NCBI RefSeq assembly: GCF_026341855.1
Contig: NZ_JAPENW010000002.1
Coordinates: 248,001-312,000 of the forward strand
From: Streptomyces sp. NBC_00568
Lineage (GTDB): Bacteria; Actinomycetota; Actinomycetes; Streptomycetales; Streptomycetaceae
Length of the DNA: 64,000 nt
Direction of reading: 5' to 3'
Both the position numbers and the translations under genes were made by a program. The notes beneath the pieces are model-generated. The model saw only the letters and a program-made list of their open reading frames with translations, searched no databases and was not told where the DNA came from. Each line of letters starts with the position of its first letter. The first letter of the stretch is position 1. Positions 35,044 through 43,714 of the stretch are shown here, piece by piece.

Positions 35044-36843
35044 GTGCCGGACAAGGTTCTGCTGCGCCACAGCCTTCTCGTGCGGCTCCTCTCCACTTCT
35101 GTGCTGATCGCATTGTGTTCGATCGCCGCCACCGCATGGCTTGCGGTGCACCTCACGACGCGCGCGCTGGAGCAGGAGCAAGGGCAGGTCCTGGCAGATG
35201 ACGCGGCCATTCAGGACGCTCTCACCGCCTATGCCGCCACCCACGGTGACTGGAGCCGTGTGGAGCCCACCCTTCGCCGCCTCTCTCACAGGACAGGCCA
35301 GCGGATCGCGCTGACCACCGAATCCCACCAGGTGCTTGCGGACACCACTGCGAAAGCGGCATCGCTGCCCCGACGTTCCTCCGCAGCGATCGATCCCCTG
35401 CGTGCCGAGTCCGTTTCGGGCGCGGGACGAGTCGAGGGCTACCGCATCGATCCGCGCGCCGTGGGCCCCTATCGTCTCCCGGCCAGGGAACGTTCCGCTC
35501 TCTTCGAAGCGGCCAGCACAATGTCGGCCTGTCTGCAGCGGTACGCAATAGACGCCCGCGTGGTCGAATCCCCCAGCGGGCGCCCCCGACTGGAACCGGC
35601 GGCCGAGGACAATCGCCCTTTGGACATGGCCGATTGCGACTACGGCAAGCTGAGCAGTCCCACCCCGGTAGAGCAGCGAGCCCTGCGAGCACTCGACAAG
35701 CTCGTGAAGCGATGCCTTGCCGAGCACCAACCCGAGGTGACACAAGAGGTCCGGGTACTGCCGGACTTCACCTGGGCGGCCAAGGCGATAACAGGGCCGC
35801 GCGCCAAGAGAGCAGTTCAAAAGTGTGTTGACGACAGCCGCAGAAGGCAACTCGACCCCTATGTCGCAGCGCCTGCGCTGCTCTACCTTGCCTCCGAGGA
35901 CGGAAGCACCGACGTCCACTTCGAGTTGTCGAGACAGAACACAGGCCGCCTGGTCGGCATGACCGGGGCCATCCTTGCCCTGACCGTCGCGGTCACCACA
36001 GGCGTCGCCATCCGGCTCGTGCGGCCCTTGCGCGCGCTCACCGAGGCTGCCCGGCACTCGGGCGAGGACCACCTCATGGTGCCAGTCACGACACGCGACG
36101 AAACCGGAACGCTCGCGGCTGCCTTCAACGCCCTGTCCGAGCGTCGCTCTCGTCTCGAAGCCCAGCGCAAAGCGATGGTGAGCGACATCGCGCACGAGCT
36201 GCGCACCCCTCTTACAACCATGAGGGCCTGGTTGGAAGTCGCTCACGACGGCATCGTCACGCCCGACCCCGCGTTCCTCCGTTCCCTCCTCGAGGAGGCC
36301 GTTCTCCTGCAGCGCATCGTTGATGACTTGCAGATTCTCGCTGCTGCTGACGCCGGCGAACTGCCGATCCATCCCGAGCCACTGCGACTGAACCACGTCC
36401 TGAGCCAAGTGGCGGCCGCCCACCAGGCCCAGGCAACTGCATCGGGCGTGGAACTGAGTGTCCAGGCTGCCTCAGATGTAGAACTGACAGCCGATCCGAC
36501 GCGGCTGCGCCAGGCTGTCGGCAACCTGGTAGCCAACGCAGTCCAGCACACACCCCCTGGAGGCGTTGTCGCACTCTCTGCCCACCGCACTGCCAACAGC
36601 GTCACCATTCAGGTCGCTGATACCGGCACCGGCATTGCCCCGGGCGACCTGGCCCAGATCTTCGAGCGGTTCTGGCGCTCTGAGAAGTCGCGCAGTCGCC
36701 GAACCGGTGGCAGCGGGCTGGGTCTAGCCATCGTCCGACAGCTGGTCGAGGCCCACGGCGGAACTGTCACAGCTGAGAGCGTCCCTGGCCTGCGAACGGT
36801 GTTCACCGTCGACCTGCCGGTGCGGGAACACCCCTGCGCGTAG
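35044..36843 (+). CDS. Sensor histidine kinase with four-cysteine extracellular domain, module B
   Basis: 599 residues from GTG 35044. Membrane segments at about residues 12-34 and 302-326 flank the outer domain. H-box His384 (SDIAHELRTPLT), N-box GNLVANAVQHTP, G boxes DTGTGI and GGSGLGLAIV. The outer domain has cysteines at 163, 198, 224 and 261 (spacings 35, 26, 37). Around them are TMSACLQRYAID and KRCLAEHQPEVTQEVRVLPD, strikingly like SACLKQAG and CMNKQGVKVSVLPD of the lipoprotein at 19847-20449. Partner of the regulator at 34359. The kinase and its module A paralogue could cross-talk. Confidence 0.93.
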   Translation: MPDKVLLRHSLLVRLLSTSVLIALCSIAATAWLAVHLTTRALEQEQGQVLADDAAIQDALTAYAATHGDWSRVEPTLRRLSHRTGQRIALTTESHQVLADTTAKAASLPRRSSAAIDPLRAESVSGAGRVEGYRIDPRAVGPYRLPARERSALFEAASTMSACLQRYAIDARVVESPSGRPRLEPAAEDNRPLDMADCDYGKLSSPTPVEQRALRALDKLVKRCLAEHQPEVTQEVRVLPDFTWAAKAITGPRAKRAVQKCVDDSRRRQLDPYVAAPALLYLASEDGSTDVHFELSRQNTGRLVGMTGAILALTVAVTTGVAIRLVRPLRALTEAARHSGEDHLMVPVTTRDETGTLAAAFNALSERRSRLEAQRKAMVSDIAHELRTPLTTMRAWLEVAHDGIVTPDPAFLRSLLEEAVLLQRIVDDLQILAAADAGELPIHPEPLRLNHVLSQVAAAHQAQATASGVELSVQAASDVELTADPTRLRQAVGNLVANAVQHTPPGGVVALSAHRTANSVTIQVADTGTGIAPGDLAQIFERFWRSEKSRSRRTGGSGLGLAIVRQLVEAHGGTVTAESVPGLRTVFTVDLPVREHPCA

Positions 36844-36895
36844 CGAACTGGATTCCTCCCGCCGTACAAACCTGGCCTCTCTGCTCCGGCGCGCC

Positions 36896-37310
36896 TAAAG
36901 GGTGTTGCACAAGGTCCTTCTCGGGCAGGTCGGAGTGGTGCTTGACCTGGTGTTTCACCCGGCGAGGGCGAGATTGTGCATGATGGCGACGGCCTGGACG
37001 GCGTGGTGGAGGCCGTCGCCCTTCTGACGGCAGTCGCGGAGGATCTTCCAGTCTTCATTCGGGCGAAGGTGTGCGAGCTGGCGCATCGTGAGGTTGGTGC
37101 GGTAGTAGACGGCCACCAGCAGGACCCGGTCCGCCAGCGGCAGGCACCACGGCCGGCCACCGCCCGGCCCGTTCCCGCACCACCTTCACCAGCTTCGCGA
37201 ACCGGTCCATCCGCAGCCCGGTGAACGTCTCCACCCACAACGGATCAGCCCTCAACACCCCACCCATACAGGAGAAATGCCCTGATCATGGCCTTGTGCA
37301 ACACCCTTTA
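36896..37310. mobile_element. MITE-like internal-deletion derivative of an IS5-type element
   Basis: 415 bases bounded by perfect 19-bp inverted repeats: TAAAGGGTGTTGCACAAGG at 36896-36914 and its complement at 37292-37310. Inside are only the transposase N-terminus (minus strand: VLRADPLWVETFTGLRMDRF) and C-terminus (GDGLHHAVQAVAIMHNLAL) with the middle deleted. Related to the element at 23165-23994. It cannot encode a transposase but keeps both ends, so it could move in trans. Its right end supplies the stop codon of the next gene. Confidence 0.85.
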
Positions 37311-37691
37311 GAGCGTGTCTCTCAGATCTGGCTGCGAGTCCGTCAGCAGTGGCCGTATCCGGTCCGTTGCTGGTGGGCAACTTGCCCGGCAGGTCTCGGG
37401 AGGCCATGGCCCACTACATGGGGCCGGGTCGAGCGGGCCTACCATGCGTGTGATGGTTCGGTCGCACCAGTCGCACACCACTGTCGCGTGGGCACCCGCG
37501 GCCTCAAGGATTCCGGCCGCGTCTTGGGCGGCCTCGAGCCAGTCGGGTTCTGTGACCGCCACGGGCGCACTGTCCAGCAGAAGCTTGCTGTTCCACAGGC
37601 TGAGGCCGGTGACCGTCCGGATCGCACGGACCGCCTCCGTCTTCCGGTCTCCTGCCTCCGTCAGCAGGACACAGAATCCTGGCTCTTCCAC
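37308..37691 (-). CDS. Ribosomal protein L7/L12 C-terminal-domain-like protein, 3' end altered by IS
   Basis: 127 residues from GTG 37691 (GGGAGG upstream). Residues 5-72 match the L7/L12 C-terminal domain: FCVLLTEAGDRKTEAVRAIR, TVTGLSLWNSKLLLDSAPVA, then EAAQDAAGILEAAGAHATVV. The N-terminal dimerisation domain and hinge of true L7/L12 are missing, so this is a stand-alone duplicate as found in other Streptomyces. The tail after about residue 75 is unrelated and Pro/Cys-rich. The TAA stop is made by the terminal bases of the MITE-like element, so the original C-terminus was probably lost. Function unknown. Confidence 0.65.
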   Translation of the reverse strand: MEEPGFCVLLTEAGDRKTEAVRAIRTVTGLSLWNSKLLLDSAPVAVTEPDWLEAAQDAAGILEAAGAHATVVCDWCDRTITRMVGPLDPAPCSGPWPPETCRASCPPATDRIRPLLTDSQPDLRDTL

Positions 37692-37964
37692 ACACCCTCC
37701 CCGGCGGCCTCAGGCTGTCCAGCAAGTGAAGCATCCCCGCAACTGCTGAACTCCAAGGGCAGAGCGCCGAGAGACATAGCGGGCTATCGCCGGGCCCAGA
37801 CAAGGATGGCGGCGAGGTGGAGTGCGGCCTGGTAGGCGATGGCGACATACACACCCCGTGCGACGCGGGGTCCTACTGCTGGTCTCGCCCGGACTCACCC
37901 CCGTGCTGACTGACCGGCCTCAGCGTCAGCGCCCGGAGTCAGGCGCCGACGCTCTGTTTGCGTC

Positions 37965-38696
37965 CTACAGACTGACACGCACCAACCTCTCGCCTCCCGA
38001 AGTCACAACCTCGAAGGCGCTGATGTCGGCGGGGCCAAGTGAACTGCTGCCGCCCAGCGTGAGCTTGGCTGGCGAGCCCTCGACCCCGTATCCCTTGGGA
38101 GGCACCGACCATTGAGAGACCACCTCCCTCTTACCGGATGTGGACACCGCTACGAGCGAGCATTTCCGGGGTCCCGTCACGCCCCCGAGCGACAGGGAAA
38201 CCTCTGTCCCCCAGCCCTTGGCAAGCATCCCCACCTCTGCTTGTACGCCGGTACTCGCATCGGTACTGCTCAGTGTCCTTGCGCTGTTGGAGGCGACAAC
38301 CGGTCTGGTATCGCCTTCCCCGTTCTGGCTGACGCCAGCAAGAACACCGGCGCCGGCCAGCAGGCCTCCGGCGAAAGCGGCAGCCAGCATGAAGGAGCTT
38401 CGACGCGTCTTCCCCCCTGTGCTGACCCGTATCGGAGTGGAGGCAGCGGCTGCCGCCTCTGGCTCGTACTGGAAGGTGCGTGCGGCCTCGATAGCCCGCG
38501 CGGGGTCCGGTGTGGGAATGCCATCCAGTTCGAATGGCTCCACTTCAGCCAACAAACGGACCAGAGCCCGCAGCTCGTCTTGTTCTTCCCTGCACTCCGG
38601 GCATGCCTCAAGGTGAGAGGCGAGCGCGTCGGCGCTTTCCTCCCGCCCCGCCATCGCCGCGGCCGCAAGGTCATACTTCAGTTGCTCGCAATCCAT
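37965..38696 (-). CDS. Transmembrane zinc-finger anti-sigma factor
   Basis: 243 residues. The cytoplasmic N-terminus has the zinc-binding anti-sigma (ZAS) signature: Cys3 and H28-x3-C32-x2-C35 (ASHLEACPECREE). A membrane segment lies at about 102-124 (LAAAFAGGLLAGAGVLAGVS), followed by a ~115-residue outer domain. Such proteins hold an ECF sigma factor until a signal releases it. No sigma gene is next to it; the nearest are the two at 3335 and 9068, each about 30 kb away. It follows the SARP gene by 106 bases on the same strand. Confidence 0.82.
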   Translation of the reverse strand: MDCEQLKYDLAAAAMAGREESADALASHLEACPECREEQDELRALVRLLAEVEPFELDGIPTPDPARAIEAARTFQYEPEAAAAASTPIRVSTGGKTRRSSFMLAAAFAGGLLAGAGVLAGVSQNGEGDTRPVVASNSARTLSSTDASTGVQAEVGMLAKGWGTEVSLSLGGVTGPRKCSLVAVSTSGKREVVSQWSVPPKGYGVEGSPAKLTLGGSSSLGPADISAFEVVTSGGERLVRVSL

Positions 38697-38802
38697 GGAC
38701 CACTTCCTGCGCCTGTCGACCCCCGGCTACCACCACCCAACTACGTCAGGCCCACCGGAGTGGTTCACTCCTGAGCAGAATTCCTACGACTTCTTGTCAC
38801 GA

Positions 38803-41800
38803 TCACTCCTCACCAGCTGATAGAAGCGCCGCAAGCCTTCTTTCCACCTCCTTTACCGGGTGTACATCCGGCGTGTCCTCAGCAAGCCGCAGCGCTCGTT
38901 CCCACACCCGTCGAGCTGCCTTCGGATCGCCGGCGCACACGTGTGTATCGCCGAGCCGCATCATGGTTCCGACCTTGGTAAACGAGTCCCCAGCTTCAAC
39001 CATCAAGTCCAAGGCGGTGCGATAGCAAGCGACAGCTGCCTGATGGTCGCCCAGGTGGTGGTGAACGTGCCCGAGACTGTCCCACGCGTACGCCTCCCGC
39101 TGCGGCACGTCGAGCCGGCGGAAGAGTTCAACCGATCGACGGCAGTGCACAAGCGCCTCGTCGTGGCGACCCAGCATGGTGAGGGTCCAGCCGACCGCGT
39201 TGCTGCTTTCTGCATCCAACAGCTGGTCACCAGTGGCTTCCGCCAGGCGAAGAGCCTCCCGTGTCCGGTGCAGCGCCGGGTCCACCTGTCCTGCGGAGTG
39301 CAGCAGTGCGCCGAAGGACAGGTGAACGCGCACCTGCTCGGTGACGTCGTCCACTCCGTCGAGCAGCGCTTCTGCCTTGTCGAGGTGAGTCAGCGCCTGA
39401 ACGTAGTCGTGCACCCGCCCCAGGCACCCGGCCAACGCCCGGTGCAGCCGTGCCTGCTCGAGGCGATCGGCCGTCCCCTCTAGCGCTTCAAGAACATTTG
39501 ACAGCACCACAGCGGCATCCGATGAACGACCTAGTGCATCCAGGTATCCGTGCAGCGGCCAGGCCAGTCGGCAAGCATCGCTGACAGATCCGTGCTCGAC
39601 GGCCTGCCGCAACATCGTCCGCAGGACCCGTTGCTCGACGGCATACCACCGCAGCATCCGGTCGGCGACGTCGAATTGCTCTGGGATTACACCCGGAGCA
39701 GGCGGATCCGTGATGAATTGCGCGATGTAGCCGAGCCGAGGCCCTCCTCGGGCAGCTGTGTGCACGTAGTGGTCGTACATTCGCCTGCGTGCCTCGTCGC
39801 GCACCACCTGCGCGTCGAATTCTTCTACAAGCTCCCCCGCATACACCCTCAACAGGTCATGGAAGGCGAAACGGCCAACCGACGACTCGTTGATCATGCG
39901 TGTCCGGGTGAGCTCTGTCAGCAAGCGACGTGCGAGCGGCACCTGCAATCCAGCAAGACTCGCCGCCGCAGCCACCGAAATATCCGGCCCTGGATGCAGG
40001 GCCAAGAGACGGAACAGTCGGGCGGCTTGAGGGGTCAGCGCACGATAGGACCAGGAGAAGACGGTGCGCACATCCGCGGTGTCGTCAGGCCCGGCAAAAG
40101 CGTCGAGACTGCCTTCGGTGGCACGCATCTCCCCTACGAGGGAGCGCAAGGAGAAGTCCGGATGCAGTGTGGCCCGCGCCGCAGCAGTCGCGAGAGCCAA
40201 CGGCAGTCGGCCACACCGATCTATGATCTCTGCAACGGCCTCGGGTTCAGCCTGTACACGCAACGCTCCCAGGCGCCGCGTCATCACCTCCGTGCTCTCA
40301 TCTGGAGGCGGCACATCCAGCGTAAGCACCTCGGCACTGTCTGTAGTGACAAGACCGTGGAGTTGGATGCGGCTGGTCACAATGGTCATGCAGCCTGATG
40401 CCGCAGGCAGCAGCGGACGGACTTGATTCTCATCCCGGGCGTTGTCCAGTACGACCAGCACACGGCGCTGCGCCAGCATGGTGCGCAGCATGGCGCTGCG
40501 AGCGTCACTGGTCGAGGGGGCCGTCGTGGGGTGGACGCCCAGCGCGGACAAGAATCCGAGCAATGCCTCGTCCGCGTCCATCGCCGAACCGGTCGCATCG
40601 AATCCGCGGAGATCGACAAAGAACTGCCCATCGGGGAAGCGGTCTTTGACCTGATGAGCAAAGTGCAGGGCAAAGGCCGTCTTACCCACTCCGGCAATAC
40701 CGCCGATCAGCATGACCGACGGAGCCTCAGCCCCTGATCCCGTCTGGGGCAGCATCCCTTGCAGGTGGGCAAGTTCAACATGGCGGCCGGTAAAGAAGGC
40801 CGACCCTCGTGGCAGTTGCGCCGGCCTCAACGCCGAAGCCGCTGCAAAGAGATCGCAACGCTGATCCACATCAGGGTGGTGGGCAGCCAGGGAATTGTCA
40901 GTAGATACGGCTGGTCCCGACCGGGCGTCCCTCACCGAAACGAGGGTGTAGGGCTCGTCAGTCCCCGTGTCGTCGTAGACCGATGCAAATCCCGCCTGCG
41001 ACACGCGCTTGATAGCTGTCAAGTCGTGTCGCAAAATCGCCTCCTGCAAGACGGCGATCCCTGGGCTGGGGAGGAGGCCGAGTTCCCGGGAAAGGTACTT
41101 ACGAAGTTCCTCAAATCGCGTCAGAGCCTCGGCATGCCGACCGGTGAAGTACAAAGCGCACATAAGCAGACCCCAGGCCACCTCGCGAAGGGGATGACGG
41201 GCGGTGAGCACCTCCGCAGCGTGCACCGCCTGCTGTGGATCACCGTCATGGATAAGCGTGCATATGCGCAGCTCCTCAGCAGCCACATATGCAGCCTCCA
41301 GTTGTGTCATGGACCGGGCAGCAAACTGGTAGTCCCGAGCGTCATCCAGCGCCGTGCCCCTCCACAGCGACAGCGCCTGTTCCACCTCACTGCGGGCCGC
41401 TGCCACTTGGCCTTGAGCCAGCAGGCGATCAGCTCGGGCCACACCTCTCTCGAACTGAACCGAGTCCAGAGCTCCCGGAGGAACTCTCAGCGCGTACCCA
41501 TGGCTCTCTCGAATCAGCATCCCGGGCTTGCTGTGGCGGGCTCTCTCCGGTTCGAGAACGGCTCGGATCCTGCTGATGTGTGCCTGCAGGGACACCACGG
41601 CACGGGAGGGCGGACGCCCAGCCCAGACGTCCTCGCAGAGCCGATCGGTGGAAACGGGGCGCCCTTCCTCGATCAGAAGACGCAAGAGGAGCACGCGTCG
41701 TTTGGGCGGCCCGAGATCCAGCTGCATCCCCGCCCTTCGAAACACCAAGGGACCAAGAAGACCGCACCAGAGGCCGCCGTTGTCACTCTCCGTTGTCCAC

Positions 41801-41811
41801 TCCACGCTCAT
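38803..41811 (-). CDS. SARP-family regulator (AfsR-like: DNA-binding, BTAD, NB-ARC, TPR)
   Basis: 1002 residues from ATG 41811; a TTG 12 codons upstream is possible, and neither start has a good ribosome binding site. The N-terminal OmpR-type winged helix reads GPPKRRVLLLRLLIEEGRPV and AVVSLQAHISRIRAVLEPER; the BTAD domain follows to about residue 240. An NB-ARC ATPase has Walker A (GGIAGVGKTAFAL) and Walker B (RVLVVLDNA), then winged-helix and TPR-like repeats (HYVHTAARGG to the end, such as AYAWDSLGHVHHHLGDHQAA). This layout matches AfsR, a global activator of secondary metabolism controlled by phosphorylation. The target cannot be read from sequence; no large biosynthetic cluster is visible here. 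Confidence 0.92.
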   Translation of the reverse strand: MSVEWTTESDNGGLWCGLLGPLVFRRAGMQLDLGPPKRRVLLLRLLIEEGRPVSTDRLCEDVWAGRPPSRAVVSLQAHISRIRAVLEPERARHSKPGMLIRESHGYALRVPPGALDSVQFERGVARADRLLAQGQVAAARSEVEQALSLWRGTALDDARDYQFAARSMTQLEAAYVAAEELRICTLIHDGDPQQAVHAAEVLTARHPLREVAWGLLMCALYFTGRHAEALTRFEELRKYLSRELGLLPSPGIAVLQEAILRHDLTAIKRVSQAGFASVYDDTGTDEPYTLVSVRDARSGPAVSTDNSLAAHHPDVDQRCDLFAAASALRPAQLPRGSAFFTGRHVELAHLQGMLPQTGSGAEAPSVMLIGGIAGVGKTAFALHFAHQVKDRFPDGQFFVDLRGFDATGSAMDADEALLGFLSALGVHPTTAPSTSDARSAMLRTMLAQRRVLVVLDNARDENQVRPLLPAASGCMTIVTSRIQLHGLVTTDSAEVLTLDVPPPDESTEVMTRRLGALRVQAEPEAVAEIIDRCGRLPLALATAAARATLHPDFSLRSLVGEMRATEGSLDAFAGPDDTADVRTVFSWSYRALTPQAARLFRLLALHPGPDISVAAAASLAGLQVPLARRLLTELTRTRMINESSVGRFAFHDLLRVYAGELVEEFDAQVVRDEARRRMYDHYVHTAARGGPRLGYIAQFITDPPAPGVIPEQFDVADRMLRWYAVEQRVLRTMLRQAVEHGSVSDACRLAWPLHGYLDALGRSSDAAVVLSNVLEALEGTADRLEQARLHRALAGCLGRVHDYVQALTHLDKAEALLDGVDDVTEQVRVHLSFGALLHSAGQVDPALHRTREALRLAEATGDQLLDAESSNAVGWTLTMLGRHDEALVHCRRSVELFRRLDVPQREAYAWDSLGHVHHHLGDHQAAVACYRTALDLMVEAGDSFTKVGTMMRLGDTHVCAGDPKAARRVWERALRLAEDTPDVHPVKEVERRLAALLSAGEE

Positions 41812-41880
41812 TTCCTGGTCCGGGTGACCCTGCGGCCAGGCAGGCAACCGCCCGCCTGGCCGGGTCGACCCCCGCCGTTT

Positions 41881-42633
41881 CTAGCCTTGCGCCCCGGCCC
41901 AGAAGCGCTTCAGCACATGGGCGGCTACTCCAGGCCCTTCGAGCATCCACCAGTGGCCGAGGCCAGGCAGGCTCTCGGTTCGAGCCCCCAGCCGGGAGGC
42001 AACATCTGAGGAGGCCGCGGCGTCGTCAAACGGGTCGAGCGAAGGCTGCAGAACCAAGCCGGGAGCGGACGCTGCAGCGAGGATCTGCGGTCCCCAGTCG
42101 TGGAACACGTTGGGCGTCGCGGAGCGGTACAGATCAAGGATGGCCAGCCCCATCGTTTCATCGAAGGACTTCGCCAACTCCTGGGCATGCTCGGCGGACA
42201 GCCCAACACTCATGAGCTGCGCAGCCGCCCCCTCAGCGGAGGCGGGATCCGCGGCCAACGTGGCACGCAGCCATGCCTCGCCCGCATCGGGTGTCTGCCA
42301 CAGCTGCGCTGCCGGGTGCCACTCATACTCGGGGTGCAGGATGCTGCCCACATCTACGGTCCAGGACCTCAGCGAAACCTGCGCACGGGTAGCAACGCGC
42401 GCAACGATCAACGCGCCCCAGTCGTGACCGACCAGATCTACAGGGGTGCCGATCCGCCGAAGTTCCTCCTCGAGCCAGCGCACGTACGCGTCCTTCGTGG
42501 ACGTGAAGTCCGGCGTGCGCGAACGACCGAACCCGGGTAGATCCAGCGCAACCGTCTTACCGCCGAGCTGCTCTCGAACAGCGTCCCAAAGCCCGCTCGT
42601 CTCCGGTACACCATGCACAAATACTGCCGTCAC
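41881..42633 (-). CDS. Alpha/beta hydrolase (epoxide hydrolase / dehalogenase-like)
   Basis: 250 residues from GTG 42633 with AGGAG seven bases upstream. The oxyanion-hole motif HGVPETSGLW is near the N-terminus. The nucleophile elbow is VGHDWGALI, with Asp rather than Ser as nucleophile, as in epoxide hydrolases and haloalkane dehalogenases. The catalytic histidine is in LPGLGHWWMLEGP. There is no signal peptide, so it is cytoplasmic. It lies 69 bases upstream of the SARP gene on the same strand and may share its transcript. Substrate unknown. Confidence 0.88.
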   Translation of the reverse strand: MTAVFVHGVPETSGLWDAVREQLGGKTVALDLPGFGRSRTPDFTSTKDAYVRWLEEELRRIGTPVDLVGHDWGALIVARVATRAQVSLRSWTVDVGSILHPEYEWHPAAQLWQTPDAGEAWLRATLAADPASAEGAAAQLMSVGLSAEHAQELAKSFDETMGLAILDLYRSATPNVFHDWGPQILAAASAPGLVLQPSLDPFDDAAASSDVASRLGARTESLPGLGHWWMLEGPGVAAHVLKRFWAGAQG

Positions 42634-43069
42634 AGCCCTACTCCTATTGTGATCACGACCGCGCTGCCGTCGGCAGAACTCCTTCTACTGAACGGCCCAT
42701 TCACGGAACAGGTTCACGTCAGGCCACGCGGGGAAGGTAGGCAGCACGTCCTCGGCGTACGACCGCCGTTGCCACTTGATGGGGGACGAATTGGCTTGCG
42801 AACGGAGCGAACCGGCTCAGCACCGGCACCGTAGAGACCTATGACGGTTCAGGGACTCACCCCGGGAAAGCGGCCGTCGTTCCCTGTTGATCGCGTTGTG
42901 GCCGCGGTCAACAGTGCCTTCCCGTTATCCCTCGTCATCCTCCGCAGTCAGCGTCAGGGCGGGGGGCGCAGTCGCGCGACCGTCCAGTCTGTAAGTGAGC
43001 AGCTACTTACCTTGGAGGCGGGTTGCCGTAGGGGCTGACCGTCGATGATCGTTGCGATAGGCGGGATGC
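42634..43069. other. Intergenic region
   Basis: About 435 bases between the hydrolase start and the IS630 remnant. No gene or strong hairpin seen; the hydrolase promoter should be near its left end. Confidence 0.45.
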
Positions 43070-43714
43070 ATGGGGTATCAGCAGGGGGGTCTCGCTGCGG
43101 AGGGGCAGGCGTTCCGCGAGCGGATCCGGATGGAGCAGCTGCGATGTTCACCGAGGGACGGGGCAGCACTGACATTGTGAAGGAGTTACGGGTCAGCGTC
43201 CCGTCGGTCCAACAGTAGCGGCGGTCCTGGAGGGAGACCGGGCAGGACGGAGTTCGATCCGGTGACGAGACGTCCCTGCTGAAGCTAAGCGAGGCGTTGT
43301 TCGCCGTACTCGAAGCTGAACTGACCAAGGGCCCGGTTGACTCACGGCTGGCCGGACCGGAGATGGACGCTGGCCAGGATCAAACTCTGATCGGCTGGCG
43401 GTTCGACAAGTCGATGGCGCTGTCAGGGATCTTGCAGATGCTCCGGCGGCATGGCTGGAGTCATCAGGTTCCCTCCCGGCGTGCGGTCGAGCGTGACGAG
43501 GCGGCGGTGGCCAGCAGGGTGAAGGACTGATGGCCGCACGTGGAAAGACCGCGCCGGACGCTCGGGGCTTGGACCGTCGTCGAGGACGAAGCCGGGTTCT
43601 CGATGACGCCGCCGGCCGCTCGCATCTGGAGCCGCGGCACCACACCAGTCATCCGGTCCGCGGACGCTCTCTGCGGCCCTTCTCCATAGCTACCCTTTGT
43701 TGCTACAAACCCGG
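43070..43714 (+). pseudogene. IS630-family transposase remnant
   Basis: Starts GLAAEGQAFRERIRMEQLR, like the N-terminus of the IS630 remnant at 52738-53809. After frameshifts come TLIGWRFDKSMALSGILQML and RRHGWSHQVPSRRAVERDEA, then a core piece AWTVVEDEAGFSMTPPAARI and LRPFSIATLCCYKPGARS. The last segment is joined directly to an IS256 end at about 43715. Confidence 0.8.

Noticed and set aside
34873..36423. 516-codon minus-strand open frame
   Set aside because: Antisense of the module B kinase; no motif of its own.
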